A DNA stretch of 64,000 nucleotides, from contig JALJCS010000006.1 of assembly GCA_023055355.1 (NCBI GenBank), positions 35,929,001 to 35,993,000 on the forward strand, read 5' to 3'. Source of the stretch: Agelaius tricolor (lineage: Eukaryota; Chordata; Aves; Passeriformes; Icteridae). Under the pieces are notes generated by a model. The model was not told where the DNA came from. It searched no databases and saw only the letters and a list, made by a program, of their open reading frames with translations. The position numbers and the translations under genes were made by a program. Shown here piece after piece: positions 37,331 through 48,630 of the stretch (positions are counted from its first letter, which is position 1; each line of letters begins with the position of its first letter).

Positions 37331-40300
37331 TATTCTAATGCTTATATCCTGGTCAGCCATTTTCACACATGAAGCTCCTATCATTATACAGAAGCTAAGA
37401 GTACTTGTTTTTATTCTTTCCAATGTCTGTCAAATTCAGCCTAAAGATTGAGCAAAAAAAGTGTTTTCCTGGTTAGAATTCAGTAGAAAACTGCATGGAC
37501 TGTTCAAAATCTGACTTGTCTCCCTATACCCAATTCTGCATTGCATGACATAAACTATTTCTGAAAGAAAAAGTTCTGTGCAGAAAAAGGCTGTGCAGAC
37601 TGTGGAGTACGGTGGAGATATCCAGTTCATGACCTTGTGCAGTTTCACTGGCTGAAACCCAATAACACATTTTTCTACTTTTGGATCTTAATTTTTAATA
37701 GCCTTAAATAATTATATTAATTATCTTAATTAATTATTTTATAACTATAATTAATAACCTTAATTCTTAACAACACATCTGAAATTTATGCTTGAGACTT
37801 CAACCAGAAGTTAAATTTACGGTTTTAATTTACTCTGAATCTGTTTCAACTTAGTAACAATCTGTTAGCAAGAAAAGCAGTATTTGAACACTCCTTACAA
37901 AAGACTTACAATGTAATATGCTCGTTGTGTGGTAGACAGAAGAAAAAGCATATGTATGCATTTACACAGAAACCAAACACAAGCACTGCTTCACCGGGAC
38001 ATGGGATATATCAAACTCAACTGCATTCTAGCATTGTTCCAGGGAAAGAATAAGAATTTAAGGTCCAGGACTGGGAAGGTAGTAAACACATTTTCAGAGA
38101 GATGAGAACAACCTTTTTGCTCTCATAGGCTTCTGGACAATGCTGGGATTACTTTTCTAATTTAGGACTGAAAACTAGTCACCAGCTTGAGCATTAACTT
38201 CTGTCACAATCATCCCAAACAAGGAATATAAAATAATTTAAATATTAAGTATTTTCTCTGTAAGACACACTTTTAAGTCCTATAGCAAAAATCTTTTCTT
38301 CAAAGTCCCCCATCACAGTTAACTGAGTGGAAAATAGAGGAGAAAAAACTTGCTTTAAATCAGTGTATGGTAGGCAATTTTTTTGGATGAAATTATGAGC
38401 TAATATGAAACAGTTTCAGGTTATGTTAAATACCTCATCTGATTCAAAATCAAAACATTCCAACTTTTTCTTTGTTTGTTTGTTTCATTCAGGTAACTCA
38501 ATGTAGATGGTAGGGAAAGCTTTCTTTTCCTGATTATATATTCCCCCTTTACAGCTTTCATAGCCCTATTTAAAATCACAAGACAGAACAGTTCCCTGTT
38601 TTTCAGCCAGAGGTATGCGATAAATTCTACACAAATTCATAAACGTGTCTAGTGAACCTGAAATCATATCTTTGGAGAACTAAATCATTTGTTTAAGGAA
38701 TTGTATAATCTGCACTAGTCTTGATTGGTGCATCAATGTTTCCTCCAGCAGCCTTGATTTTACCTCTGAAAATGATAAAACCCAGATCTCAGTCTGGTTT
38801 CTGATCATTAGATGCATATTTTCTACCTTTTTTCCACCCCTTTCTCTTTTTGCTATTAGATTAAATGCTAACTTTTTCTTCTTTCATCAAGTAATGGTTT
38901 TTTCCTTCATCCACTGCTTTAAACTAGAAACATGCACCTTTGGCACCCTAGTACAGTCAACTTTCAAATTACTTTTTGAAGTCTGCTTTAACACCTAAAA
39001 CACGAAGTTACTTGATCAACTCATTTCTGAGCCACAATCTGATCCTTGAATGTATCTTACAAGGAGCATTACTTTCAAATGTTCCCTTTATTCCTAAAGA
39101 ATAGCTTCCTGCTAAGGTCCTAGGGGAGTTAATTTCTCCAGATTTCATAAAACAACATATGTGAAGTACACTGATAGATGGACAACATAGGTCCCTTCCC
39201 TTAAGCAGAGGTGTAGAAAGGCAGATCAAATAATGAAAGTGAAACATTTTTCACCACCTATCAGGAGGGACACCTCTGGGGAGAAGACTAATGCATCATT
39301 TAAAAAAAAAAAAAAGGCAATTCATGGTTTCTGCCTAGTACTGCCAGAAATAATAAATAATGTGTTATTATATATTACAGTGTAACAGGAAAAATATTTC
39401 TTTCCTGGTCACTTTGTGGCCAAAAATAACACAAGAGACTTTTCTGAGGATGTACAAGTCTAATGCCTAACGAGATTTAAAATCAAAATATATTTTGCTT
39501 GGGAAAAGATATTAGGACAACACAGTCATATCTTTAGAGACCTTTAAAAAGAATCAGAGATGCTGATAAAGCTGTGCATAAAAAGGCAAATGTGTGAGAG
39601 AGCTCAGCCTGAGAAACATATTGTAACAGCAGGGTAAAGGTAGATTACAGCAAGACTGAGAATTGTAGTCAAAGAAAATCAGGAATATGAAGGTTCTCTG
39701 CAATGGCAAAATCATATAGACACAAGTCAATTTTGATCACAATAAAGCAGTTTCATTATTATAAAGAGCTAATCAAGCAGCCTCAAGTTCACACTTGTCG
39801 GTACTATAACAATAAGAAAAAAAAAATTAAAATATATGTTTCCAGAGAAGCTTTTTTCACATCTTACAAATCCAAACCTAGGGAGCCCAACTTGTTCATA
39901 TAGAACAGGCACTCACACAAGCTCCACGTCAAGCCTGGAGGAAGCAGTTTTGTTCTTTCAACCCTGCTGGATGAAGTTTCATGCCTTCATTTATAGGTAG
40001 CCCCAGTCAGCTAAAACTCAACTACCATGGCCAGCTGGGGTCAGACATGCAATTCTTCTGTCACTCATTACTTCTGACAACAGAATTTTTGGGTTTTTTT
40101 CAAATGTAAAGTAAAGATTTTATGCTGCTACCACAAAAATAAAAATTTTAAAAAGTCGAGGCAAAATAGGCAAGGTAGATCCTTCCTACTTAACTTCCTA
40201 CTTCTCCCCTAATGTTGCCTTTATAAATTGCAATATAGAATATAATTTTCTTTCATTATTATTTTCATACAGGGTTCCCTAACTTTAGGCATCTACAATA

Positions 40301-40631
40301 TACGTACTCAGATGTTACCATGGGTGCCTTCCATTTCCAAGGATGGTTTACACAGCTTTTTAATCAACAGCTTAGTATTATTAATTGCATAGCTTATTAA
40401 AAGAAGTTTCCAGCAGCGAGCCCCTTCTTAGTAGGCATAGGTTTAATGTCTTGCCTTGAGGTAGACTTTTAGATATTTTTTCACAAGCATCCATTTTTCT
40501 CACACTAAAGGAATCCTAGGAAATGTTACCAAAATCCAAAAATCACTATAGAAAAATAAGCAGTTTCAGATGTGCAGACTACAGATTGAAAATGATAATA
40601 TTCCCATTCATCTTCCAATACTTTCTTCTTA
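37331..40631. other. Unique non-coding sequence with AT-rich tract, no gene seen
   Basis: AT-rich sequence with a second A/T-only tract at about 37685-37765, a (TTTG)n run near 38469-38486 and a poly-A run at 39301-39314. The short frames have no family. Confidence 0.5.
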
Positions 40632-40710
40632 GAGTCCCAGAATATTTGGGTTGGAAGGGACCGTTAGAAGTCTTGTAGTCCCACCTCCCTGCAATGATCA
40701 GGTACCACCA
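40632..40710 (-). mobile_element. CR1 LINE, 3' terminal scrap
   Basis: The + strand 'GAGTCCCAGAATATTTGGG', 'TTGGAAGGGACCGTTAGAAG' and the following 'CCCACCTCCCTGCAATG' are the reverse complement of the terminal part of a CR1 copy. Everything past about 40710 no longer aligns by eye. Confidence 0.8.
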
Positions 40711-41743
40711 AAATTGTCTGGGAATTTGTCATTTCAGAGAGAATTAGAACAGTTTCTTGCCTGCTGTCTAATGTATTTTTTGGGGGTATCTACGACACTT
40801 CATTACAACGACTACCTAAATCCAGAATCAATACTGCTGCTACTGACACTAATACTTTAGGAGATTGGCTACACACCAGAGAATGAAGCTCTGCATTTTC
40901 AAGTTTTTTTTTTTTCTATTCAAATATAAGCATATTAACTAATAAAATATACCAGCCAAAGTCCCCCTCATAAGCCAGTGCAATTAGCTATGTTGTGTGC
41001 CATGGGTCTCTGCAAGGTTTAGCTGAGCAGAGTGCATGACCCTGAATGATGGCTGAAAGACAGCCCACTTGGTTTTCTCAAGCAGTGACTCTGCAGACCT
41101 TGAGAAGCCTAAACTTTTCCTTATCTTTTGAGATTTTAATTAACAATGAGCCTCTCTAAGGTAACTTCACCACTTCTGCATAAATTTCTTGAGGCAAAGC
41201 AAAGACTAATGTAGTCCACAGTATGTTCCCTGGTGGCTGTGGCAGTAATAACCATCCACTGGGGATATCCTCTACAAGCCAGAGCTCCTGGGCTTGGTTT
41301 GAAAGCCTCCCACTGAGAGATGAAAAAAGACAGAAGTGAGTAGCTCTGCAGCATGTTCCTTACCATAAGGAAAGCAACAACACTAATATTTAAACATGAT
41401 ATTGAAGTGTACTTAAAATTGTATGTAATTAAAACTCTCATTCCATTTCCCTGCTTGTCTCTTGCAAATGGGACAACAAGATGGCTTCAAAGTAGACTGC
41501 CAGCCATTTTTGCAAACTGTTTCTGTAAACTTCAGTTCAGCTCATCATACTTTTAATCAAGGAAGATAGCAGGAAAGATAACTGTGATCCAAATGAATTT
41601 TCATACCCTTAAACCCCAGAGGAAAACAGAGACAGTTTTTAGAACAGTTGCCCCCTGGGAAGAAAAACAATGAGGGACAACCTTAGTGACTAAATATTAT
41701 TGAGCTAGCATCTGTTACTAAAATAATTATCAGCCTTGGTAGG
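40711..41743. other. Unique non-coding sequence, no gene seen
   Basis: No supported feature. The 101-codon frame at 41136-41441 - has no recognisable domain. Confidence 0.5.
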
Positions 41744-41990
41744 TGTCATGGTTTAACACTGGCACAATGCCAGTGCCCCCATGAAAAGTCTGAATATCCA
41801 TTGGCCAAAAACACAGCATCCCAAAAAACACATTTCCTGTCAAACCACCACAGTAGGGAAAGCAGGGAAATCAGTGAGAGGGTCAGTGAGTTACCATTGG
41901 CAAAAGGAAGTCTTGAATTATATAAGGCTGGGCAATCTTGATGAAATCAGAAACATCAGTTAGACACCCCAAGGAAGAACTGGAGACAAA
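41744..41990 (+). mobile_element. LTR-like 5' portion with promoter elements (probable ERV fragment)
   Basis: It opens TGTCATGGTTTAACAC, a start seen in avian ERV LTRs, followed by a perfect short hairpin (41757-41764 with 41768-41775). Two inverted CCAAT boxes (CCATTGG, near 41799 and 41894) and a TATATAAGG motif near 41920 follow in the order expected of a U3 promoter read on +. No second LTR, poly-A signal or sharp 3' end was found, so the boundary is approximate and the orientation inferred. Confidence 0.45.
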
Positions 41991-42490
41991 AATGCTCAGA
42001 ACAACTCAATATTCCAGTGAACAAAGTAATTTTTATAATATTGCTGTGGACCGCAACAAGGAGTCCTTTTCCAACCAAGTCTACTTTTTTCTAATGAACA
42101 TTTATTCTTCCCCACAGGATTTCTCTGCTCTCATTTTCTTTTTTTCACAGAAGCCCTGCAGGGAACAACACTGAAGTCTATTTAAAACAAACTTTGATAC
42201 TGCAAACTTTATATTACTGCAATATTCACTGCTAGCACAGACCATTTAGTGAAAAAATAACAAGTCCTCCTCCAAGATCAATTTGTTGAACTGAATTTGT
42301 TCAACACAGTTTTATGATATTCTTCAGTCACAATAAGGCTGTTTGGTATTTCTGAAAATATCTAGGAAGTCCACTAATAATCACTAATTTTATCACTGAT
42401 TCTAAATAGTTTGTTATTCCAAAAGCCTTTCAAGCTTCCATAAGACCAATAAAATAATTTTTGACTTATGCATAGCTTGAAAAAAAAAAA
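41991..42490. other. No gene seen; may include the rest of an LTR
   Basis: AT-rich sequence that could contain the downstream part of the 41744 LTR-like unit. No confident end (TG...CA) is visible. Confidence 0.35.
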
Positions 42491-42540
42491 ATCACTTTGA
42501 TTTTTACCACTTTTTACCAAAAAAATCACTTCGATTTTCA
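42491..42540. repeat. 16-bp imperfect direct repeat
   Basis: ATCACTTTGATTTTTA at 42491-42506 and ATCACTTCGATTTTCA at 42525-42540 differ by two bases and are spaced by 34. The second copy runs into the left arm of the hairpin. Confidence 0.8.
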
Positions 42541-42579
42541 GGACAAAGAATATAAGATTATATTCTTTGTCCTGAAAAT
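42534..42579. repeat. Perfect 21-bp inverted repeat, 4-base loop
   Basis: The left arm at 42534-42554 and the right arm at 42559-42579 are exact reverse complements, separated by AGAT. Transcribed, this would fold into a tight hairpin; as DNA it can extrude a cruciform. The minus-strand frame at 42374-42646 across it is probably incidental. Confidence 0.95.
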
Positions 42580-44733
42580 TTACTGAAATTTTAATGAAAA
42601 ATAAATATAATTTGGGAAAATTGGCATCTATCTGTTTAAAATTCATGAGGAAAAATTGCTAAAGAACAGAACTACTCTATTCCCTGAGTGCAAAAGTGCT
42701 GGCTATTTGTAACAAACCTAAGTGCAGTTAGATTTACATTTAAGCAGCAAACAATAGCAATAAATAGGGTAACACAAATCATCAGCTATTATGAAATTAT
42801 TAAAATAAAAGCAAGAGTTACTAACACGCAATGCAGTACTGGTAAAAATCAAAGTGATTTAATTAACGAGAAAGATGGGTCAAGGATTTGAATGAGGATT
42901 TGGCCTGCAGTAAAAGAAATTTAGGGTTTAGCACAAGCAATTATCTCAAGCTCAGAAGCTTTATTATCCAATTACTGGATAGTGCATTTTTCTACACCTC
43001 TCCAAATATGGAGCAGATGTTCCGGCACCAGAAACTGCGTGAATTAGTAATGAAACACAACTCATGACATATTGTACCCAAGGGCACAGAAATCTTTTGA
43101 TTAAGCAAGTATTTTCATAGCAGCTGTGCAGCAGGCAGACGAAAAGAGTCTTCACCGAGTCACACAAAAGTATCTTAATTTGTGATGGTTTGGAGGAAGT
43201 CAATGACCAAGAAGTAAAACTAAACTTCAAGGAATCTGTTATGGAAAAACAAAACTGAAAAAAACCCCATACCTACCAGTTAGATAAAGCCTAAAATCTG
43301 TTGATAAAAATAATTGTAAGAGAATTCATATTTAAGAAAAGCTATTATTGTATCACTCTAGTTATAATCAGTAATTTATCTGAGGTGAAACAGAGTATGG
43401 ACCATTGTCAGTTTGGACCACATAGTTTTTTAGCTGGATCTTTTTGAAATTGATAAGAAAAACTTTCAAAACCAGCTCCCCTTAAAGAACGTGTTCCAAA
43501 ATCAGTATTTACAAATATTGACCAAGGAATGGTGTTACAAATTGATCAATCTATTGCAAGCTATAGTTAAATGGGTAATCTCAAATTCTTTCAGGCCACA
43601 AACAGTAACCAGGATATACTCCTAATTTCAATTTGTCCAATCAAAATAGAGATTGCTGATCCCAAATTACACACTGGCCATGAACACAAGTACTTCTTTC
43701 AAAGGTTATAAACTTTCAATTATTATTAAAAAGATGAAACATATTTTGATGCTTCTGACCTTTCCTGCTTACTAAGGCTATTTCTGAATTACACATACTT
43801 TTCAAAATCTATAATTAAAAAGGTTTCAGAACAAGAACAAGCTCATGGGAAGTTACCACATTCATATTAAGACCAGATTGGTGGAAAAGAAGAAGCCATG
43901 AAGACAAACGAGCTATAAATGCAAGGAAATCACAAGCATTGGCTGTACCACTGTGCCTAAGTCATACCTACAGTGTTTCATCAAAAGCAATGATGCCCAT
44001 GATCAAAAATGTTCCATCCCCATTCAGCATCTTTATAACTTTAATATACATCAAAGCACTAAGCCCACTATGAAAGCAAAGATCATATTCAGAGGTAGTG
44101 CTTAATGTGACTCTTAGGAAGCATTTTGTGCATTGAATTACTCTTTTTATTTTTTTTCTTTCCAATTTACTCTGATAGAAGCTGTTTAAGTAATGGCAAA
44201 TGTGTTGGCATATAGAAAGATTCTTGGCAAGGAAGAATGTACAAGATTGTTTTATATTTATCTTACTTCCAGCTTTTAGATAATGATTTTAAAATTTATC
44301 TCTTTCTTTTATGTTTAGGGACATTAATGCCATCCTGTCAATGATTTACAAATAAACCTAGTGGCACTCAATAACATCTGAAACAATCTTTAATAAAGGT
44401 CTAGAACTCAAGTGGATAGCAATGAGATAATAAAATACATAATATCACTTATAGGTCACACAAGATGACAGTTTAGTTTAGATCATCTAAGCAATGACAT
44501 GGCACAGCTAATACAATTCTCTGTGTCCTTAGTCATAGTTTTAGAATGTGTAACACTATCGAAGTTGATTTTAGTATCTTCTTCTAAGACTTCACAAAAG
44601 CAAGCTGCCTTTTCTTCTCCTTTTAAGCATATAAAAAGTTCAAGCAAGCATTGTAGGTTTAGAAATTGGTTTTAAATTAAAAATCAGACTTCACCATAAA
44701 TATGTATTTCATTTTTTCAAAAGCCTTCATAGA
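42580..44733. other. Unique non-coding sequence, no gene seen
   Basis: AT-rich sequence with short frames only (for example 42964-43230 -, 88 codons, no family). Confidence 0.5.
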
Positions 44734-44751
44734 CTCTCTCTCTCTCTCTCT
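44734..44751 (+). repeat. (CT)9 microsatellite
   Basis: A pure CT tract sits exactly at the 5' break of the following CR1 copy. Confidence 0.9.
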
Positions 44752-45400
44752 GGGGGTGTTGGTCAACAGTTGGCTGAACATGAGCCAGCAGTGTGCCCAG
44801 GTGGCCAAGAAAGCCAGTGGCATCCTGGCTTTTATCAGAAATAGCATGGCCAGCAGGACCAGGGCAGTGATCATTCCCCTGCACTCAGCACTGTTGAACT
44901 CAATTCCTGTGTTCAGTTTTTGGCCCCTGACTCCAAGAAAGGCTTGGAGGTACTGGAAGAATTGCCAAAGAGGAGCAGTTAGGCTGGCAAAGGCTCTGGA
45001 GCACAGATCATATGAGGAGCAGCTGCAGGAGCTGGGACTATTTAGCGTGAAGAAAAAGGAGTCTGAGGAGGACCTGATTGCTCTCAACAGCTGCCTGAAG
45101 GAAGGCTGGAGTGAGGTGGGAGTCAGGCTCTTCTCCTAAGTAAAAAGCAATAAACAATAGAAAACAACCTCATGTTGCACAAGGGAAGGTTTAGATTGGA
45201 TATTAGGAAAAATTTCTGCACAAGGGGTGTTGCCAAACATTGGAGCAGGCTGCCCAAGGAAGTGATGGAGTCCCAGACCTTGAAAGCATGTAAAAGGTAT
45301 GTAGATGTGGTACTTAGGGACATGCTTTAGTGGTGGGCTGACAACTGGACTCCAGGATCTTATAGGTCTTTTCAACCTAAATAATTCTATAATTCTATAA
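44752..45400 (+). mobile_element. CR1 LINE, 5'-truncated, with 3' octamer tail
   Basis: The longest CR1 here. The frame at 44702-45139 reads into the ORF2 C-terminus with blocks LGVLVNSWLNMSQQCAQVAK, KASGILAFIRNSMASR, ALEHRSYEEQLQELGLFS and KEGWSEVG. After the frame come the 3' untranslated blocks 'TTTAGATTGGATATTAGG', 'GGCTGCCCAAGGAAGTGA' and 'AGGTCTTTTCAACCTAAAT', and the terminal octamer repeats ATTCTATA (45383-45400). Keeping the octamer tail indicates an intact 3' end. There is a small deletion near 45110-45170, and 'TTGAACTCAATTCCTGTG' replaces the usual conserved block. Confidence 0.97.
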
Positions 45401-46950
45401 CATTGCATGTTTGTGCTATGCATAGGAAAATGAGAAAAATCACAGGGCTTAAGCATCCCCAACTCATTTTGCCTGAATTGCACATATCCCATAGCCAGAA
45501 GACTTACTAGCAAAGACAGCGAAATGATAAATAATTAACATGCTTGCTATCAAAAACATCTCTCTACAACAAAGATTCATGGTGATTTGATTGAATACAC
45601 AAGCATATAGTGGGTTGTATTACACAGACAAGGCAAAATATCCTTCAAAACTAGTTTTGATAGGCTGAAGAGCTGCTCAGTGGATGTACAAATTGTCTGA
45701 GCCTTTACAGTGCCTTCCACAAAAAATGATAATCGTAATTTTGGTACAGATGTTTTGTAGGGAATTTGAAAGTGGGAGCAGTATGTTACATGTTTCACAG
45801 GAGAAATATTTTCCCCGAAGAGCCAACACTGTGCTACATTCTGTAGTCCTCTCTGGAAGGTTGCTCTATCTTAGAACTAAAGGGAAAAAAAATCAGGTGA
45901 ATAGAAGTTCAGCACATCTTCTGAAAGCTCTCATTCATGATTTCTTCAAGGAATGAACTAAGGGTTGAACTTAAGTATTTAACCTCAAAGTAACGTGTCA
46001 CATATTTCTTCACAGGTAAAGAACTATTAATACACCACCAACACCATGAAGAATCCCAAGATATACTAAGCATGAAAGAAACCATTTTCAAGACCTATTA
46101 GTGATTTGGGTACCTCACTTTCTAGGAACTCTGCATACATCAGCTAGAAAGAAAATAGGTCTTAGAAAAGTTGTGGAACACAACTTCACAGCCACATGAT
46201 TTTTCTTTAATGAACAATTTGCATATAATAATATTTGCTAAATATTTGTTAAATAATTCAGATGGATACAAAAGTAAAAATTAGTATCTGAAGTGCAAGA
46301 TTCTTTTCACTTTATCAGCGACATGGCATTCCCATGTTTTGGCAATGGCTTCATAAGCTTATCTGGCAATGACCACAAAACAGGGCAATAGAAATAACAC
46401 CTATACCTGATAGCTAGTGCTCAGACACATCTCCAAAATACTCAGGGCAGTACTTGGGGATGTCAGAAGCATTAGTTCAGAGAAATCCTGATGTTGGGTT
46501 GTCAAGACTGACGGAAGAGTTCTACAACTACTGGACTACCTCCAGTCCATTGTGAGACAGACACTCCTTTCAGCAAAGACCACTAGAATGAGCTGGTTAA
46601 AATGGTTTTGGCATTTAGGGACTGAAAGATAGGAGTGAGCAACCTCACCACCAGGCTACAGAATTGTTCTCTATTCAAGGAAAATATTAATGTAAGATTA
46701 AAAAACCCACAAAGTTTCAAATTATTTTTTAAGGTTCTCTTTTGAACTAAAGACAAGGTTTTACAATCTTTCACATAAGCAGCTGAAATGAAATTAAATT
46801 AAATATTCCAATACAGCTTGGCCAATATTTTTGATGGGATGCTCTTCAGATAGGTGAGTGAAGTTTGAAGCTTGACTTTTTAAATATTTTTTCAAAACTA
46901 ATATGGAATGAACTGTGAATGTTACAAATGAATTTTGAAATAATGTAGGT
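45401..46950. other. Unique non-coding sequence, no gene seen
   Basis: AT-rich sequence. The 90-codon frame at 45684-45956 + shows no recognised domain. Confidence 0.5.
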
Positions 46951-47039
46951 GTGCATGGTGGGTTAATTTTGTATGGATGTCAGGCACTCACCAAAGCTTC
47001 TCTATCATTCCCCTACTGAGCTGGATAGGGGAGAGAAAA
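46951..47039. mobile_element. ERVL-related LTR fragment
   Basis: 'GTGCATGGTGGGTTAATTTT', 'GATGTCAGGCACTCACCAAA' and 'CTGGATAGGGGAGAGAAAAT' match a block common in bird ERVL LTR sequences. Only this end is present. Orientation is not assigned. Confidence 0.65.
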
Positions 47040-47143
47040 TATAACAAATGGTTCTGTCAGATATGGGGAAGCTTCTAGCAAATCTTCCTGGAAGCCACCC
47101 CTGTAGCCCCCTACTACCAAAACCTTTTCACGCAAACCTAATA
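47040..47143 (-). mobile_element. ERVL LTR, first ~100 bp
   Basis: On the minus strand the piece begins 'TATTAGGTTTGCGTG', passes 'AAAAGGTTTTGGTAG', 'GGGGGCTACAGGGGTGGC' and 'GGGGAAGCTTCTAGC' in rearranged order along +, and ends near 'ATCTGACAGAACCATTT'. This is the start of a common avian ERVL LTR. The rest of the LTR is absent and replaced by the 46951 fragment. Confidence 0.75.
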
Positions 47144-47250
47144 GAAGGTGGCCCTCAGGAACATGGTTTAGTGGTGGACTTCACAGTATTGGATGTCTGA
47201 TCAGACTCAATTATATCAAAGGACTTTTCCAACTTACATGATTCCATGAA
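47144..47250 (+). mobile_element. CR1 LINE, 3' terminal ~100 bp
   Basis: 'GGAACATGGTTTAGTGGTGG', 'ACTTCACAGTATTGGATG' and 'GGACTTTTCCAACTTACATG' followed by ATTCCATGA are the CR1 3' end with one decayed octamer. It abuts the start of the ERVL LTR without a gap. Confidence 0.85.
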
Positions 47251-47823
47251 AAGCAAAACTTGCTTTTAAAAGACAATACAGTGCCCCATGGCAATACTGC
47301 ATTAATGGTGGCTCACCGGAGAAAGCCCAAGTCTTTCTTCTTCTCATAAAAAGATAAAAGACCTTCTATATGATAAGGTTTCTTGGCTATGACAGAAGGA
47401 TAATATATCAAAATGAGTATCCTTTAAATTCAACTGTAATGTTCTTATGTACTGTTGAAAAGTTAATATTATATGACAGTCATGAACTTCAACAGAGAAT
47501 GTGGTTGACATTTCCTTTCAGCAGCATACTCTGAAAAATTACAGAAACTGAGTTTGAAGGACCAGCCACTGAGGCTGAAATGCCTTGGAGGGAGAGAAGA
47601 AAAGCACTCATTGCTAGAGGAAAATATCTTCTGATTTTTAAGGCTTTAGACTGCCCAAGATCAAGGACATGATCAAAAATTTAATTGCTACCCACACACA
47701 AAGAAAATTTAAAAAAATGAAATCTCTTTAAATAGTATCTCTCTGTTTGGTTTAGCATTTATTAGAAACTATGACTGTTCTCTTCACAAAAAATATGTAC
47801 TAGGAATTAACTCAGACTACTTT
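47251..47823. other. Unique non-coding sequence, no gene seen
   Basis: No supported feature. Confidence 0.5.
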
Positions 47824-48630
47824 CTATTTATTCCCTTCACTGGAATATTTCATGAACATTTTCATTCCTATGTCAAAAGTATCCTTGCATGCACGAGGAA
47901 GTGCTTGTTCTACAAATTTAAATTGCTGTGGTCTGTAGCTGCAGGGCTGGTTACTATATTCTTCCTCTAATCTCTCAGAGATGTTTTTTCTAATCTTAGA
48001 AAATTCACGCTCTTCACCAATCCTCAAAACTACAGTGTCAGCCTTTGGGAGATAAATAATCAAATTCCTTTACTTTGAGATTTCAGCTTCCAGTAAGTAG
48101 ACTGCAGTGTCCTTTCAGGACAGACTGAGATGGAAATTTATTTTATTTATTTATTATTTCATAAAGCATCCATGGCCAGCAGTGCCACAGAACAAACTTC
48201 TGCTACTTCTGTGCTATTTAAAAATTATACTGATAAAATAATAGTAGATCTATAGAAAATGGTATGTTTTTATTAATGAAACTTTTAGATGAACCTACTC
48301 TAGCTAATAATTGTAACAGGCTCAAATACTATTCCTTCTTTAAGTCTGTCATTATTCTTTCTTCCAGCCATCCCTTTTGGAACTGCTATTTAATCCAGTA
48401 CAACCCTCATTTTGCCATTTGACAACTTCTGCAGAATGTTAACTAGAACAGAAAAGGAAAGCTCCTTTCTTAATCTTGGGTCCAAGTTCACTGTCTTTCT
48501 CTGGCCTGTACTGCTTAGGAACACTGTGAACTTTGTAAGAACTTCTCTCCATATTAGCCCATGAAATCTTTCTCTTAGTTTCTGCTCTATTGGATAGGAT
48601 AGTCTGAACCAACCCATTTGCAGCTAGCAC
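47824..48630 (-). other. Cluster of protein-like minus-strand frames, unrecognised
   Basis: Several minus-strand frames lie close together: 48439-48630 (63 codons, charged, with 'SYKVHSVPKQYRPEKDSELG'), an overlapping frame at 48390-48617, and 47824-48063 (79 codons, with 'EEEYSNQPCSYRPQQFKFVE'). Their composition is more protein-like than the hydrophobic chance frames elsewhere. They are in different frames with stops and an AT-rich gap between. I recognise no family. A decayed processed pseudogene or an unknown transposon gene is possible; chance is also possible. Confidence 0.2.

Noticed and set aside
42534..42579. Canonical microRNA precursor
   Set aside because: Stem of 21 bp with a 4-base loop is too short and too perfect for a normal precursor, and flanks do not extend the pairing.
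44702..45139. 145-codon frame as a host gene
   Set aside because: It is the CR1 ORF2 C-terminus; nucleotide and peptide blocks match CR1 and it continues into a CR1 3' tail.
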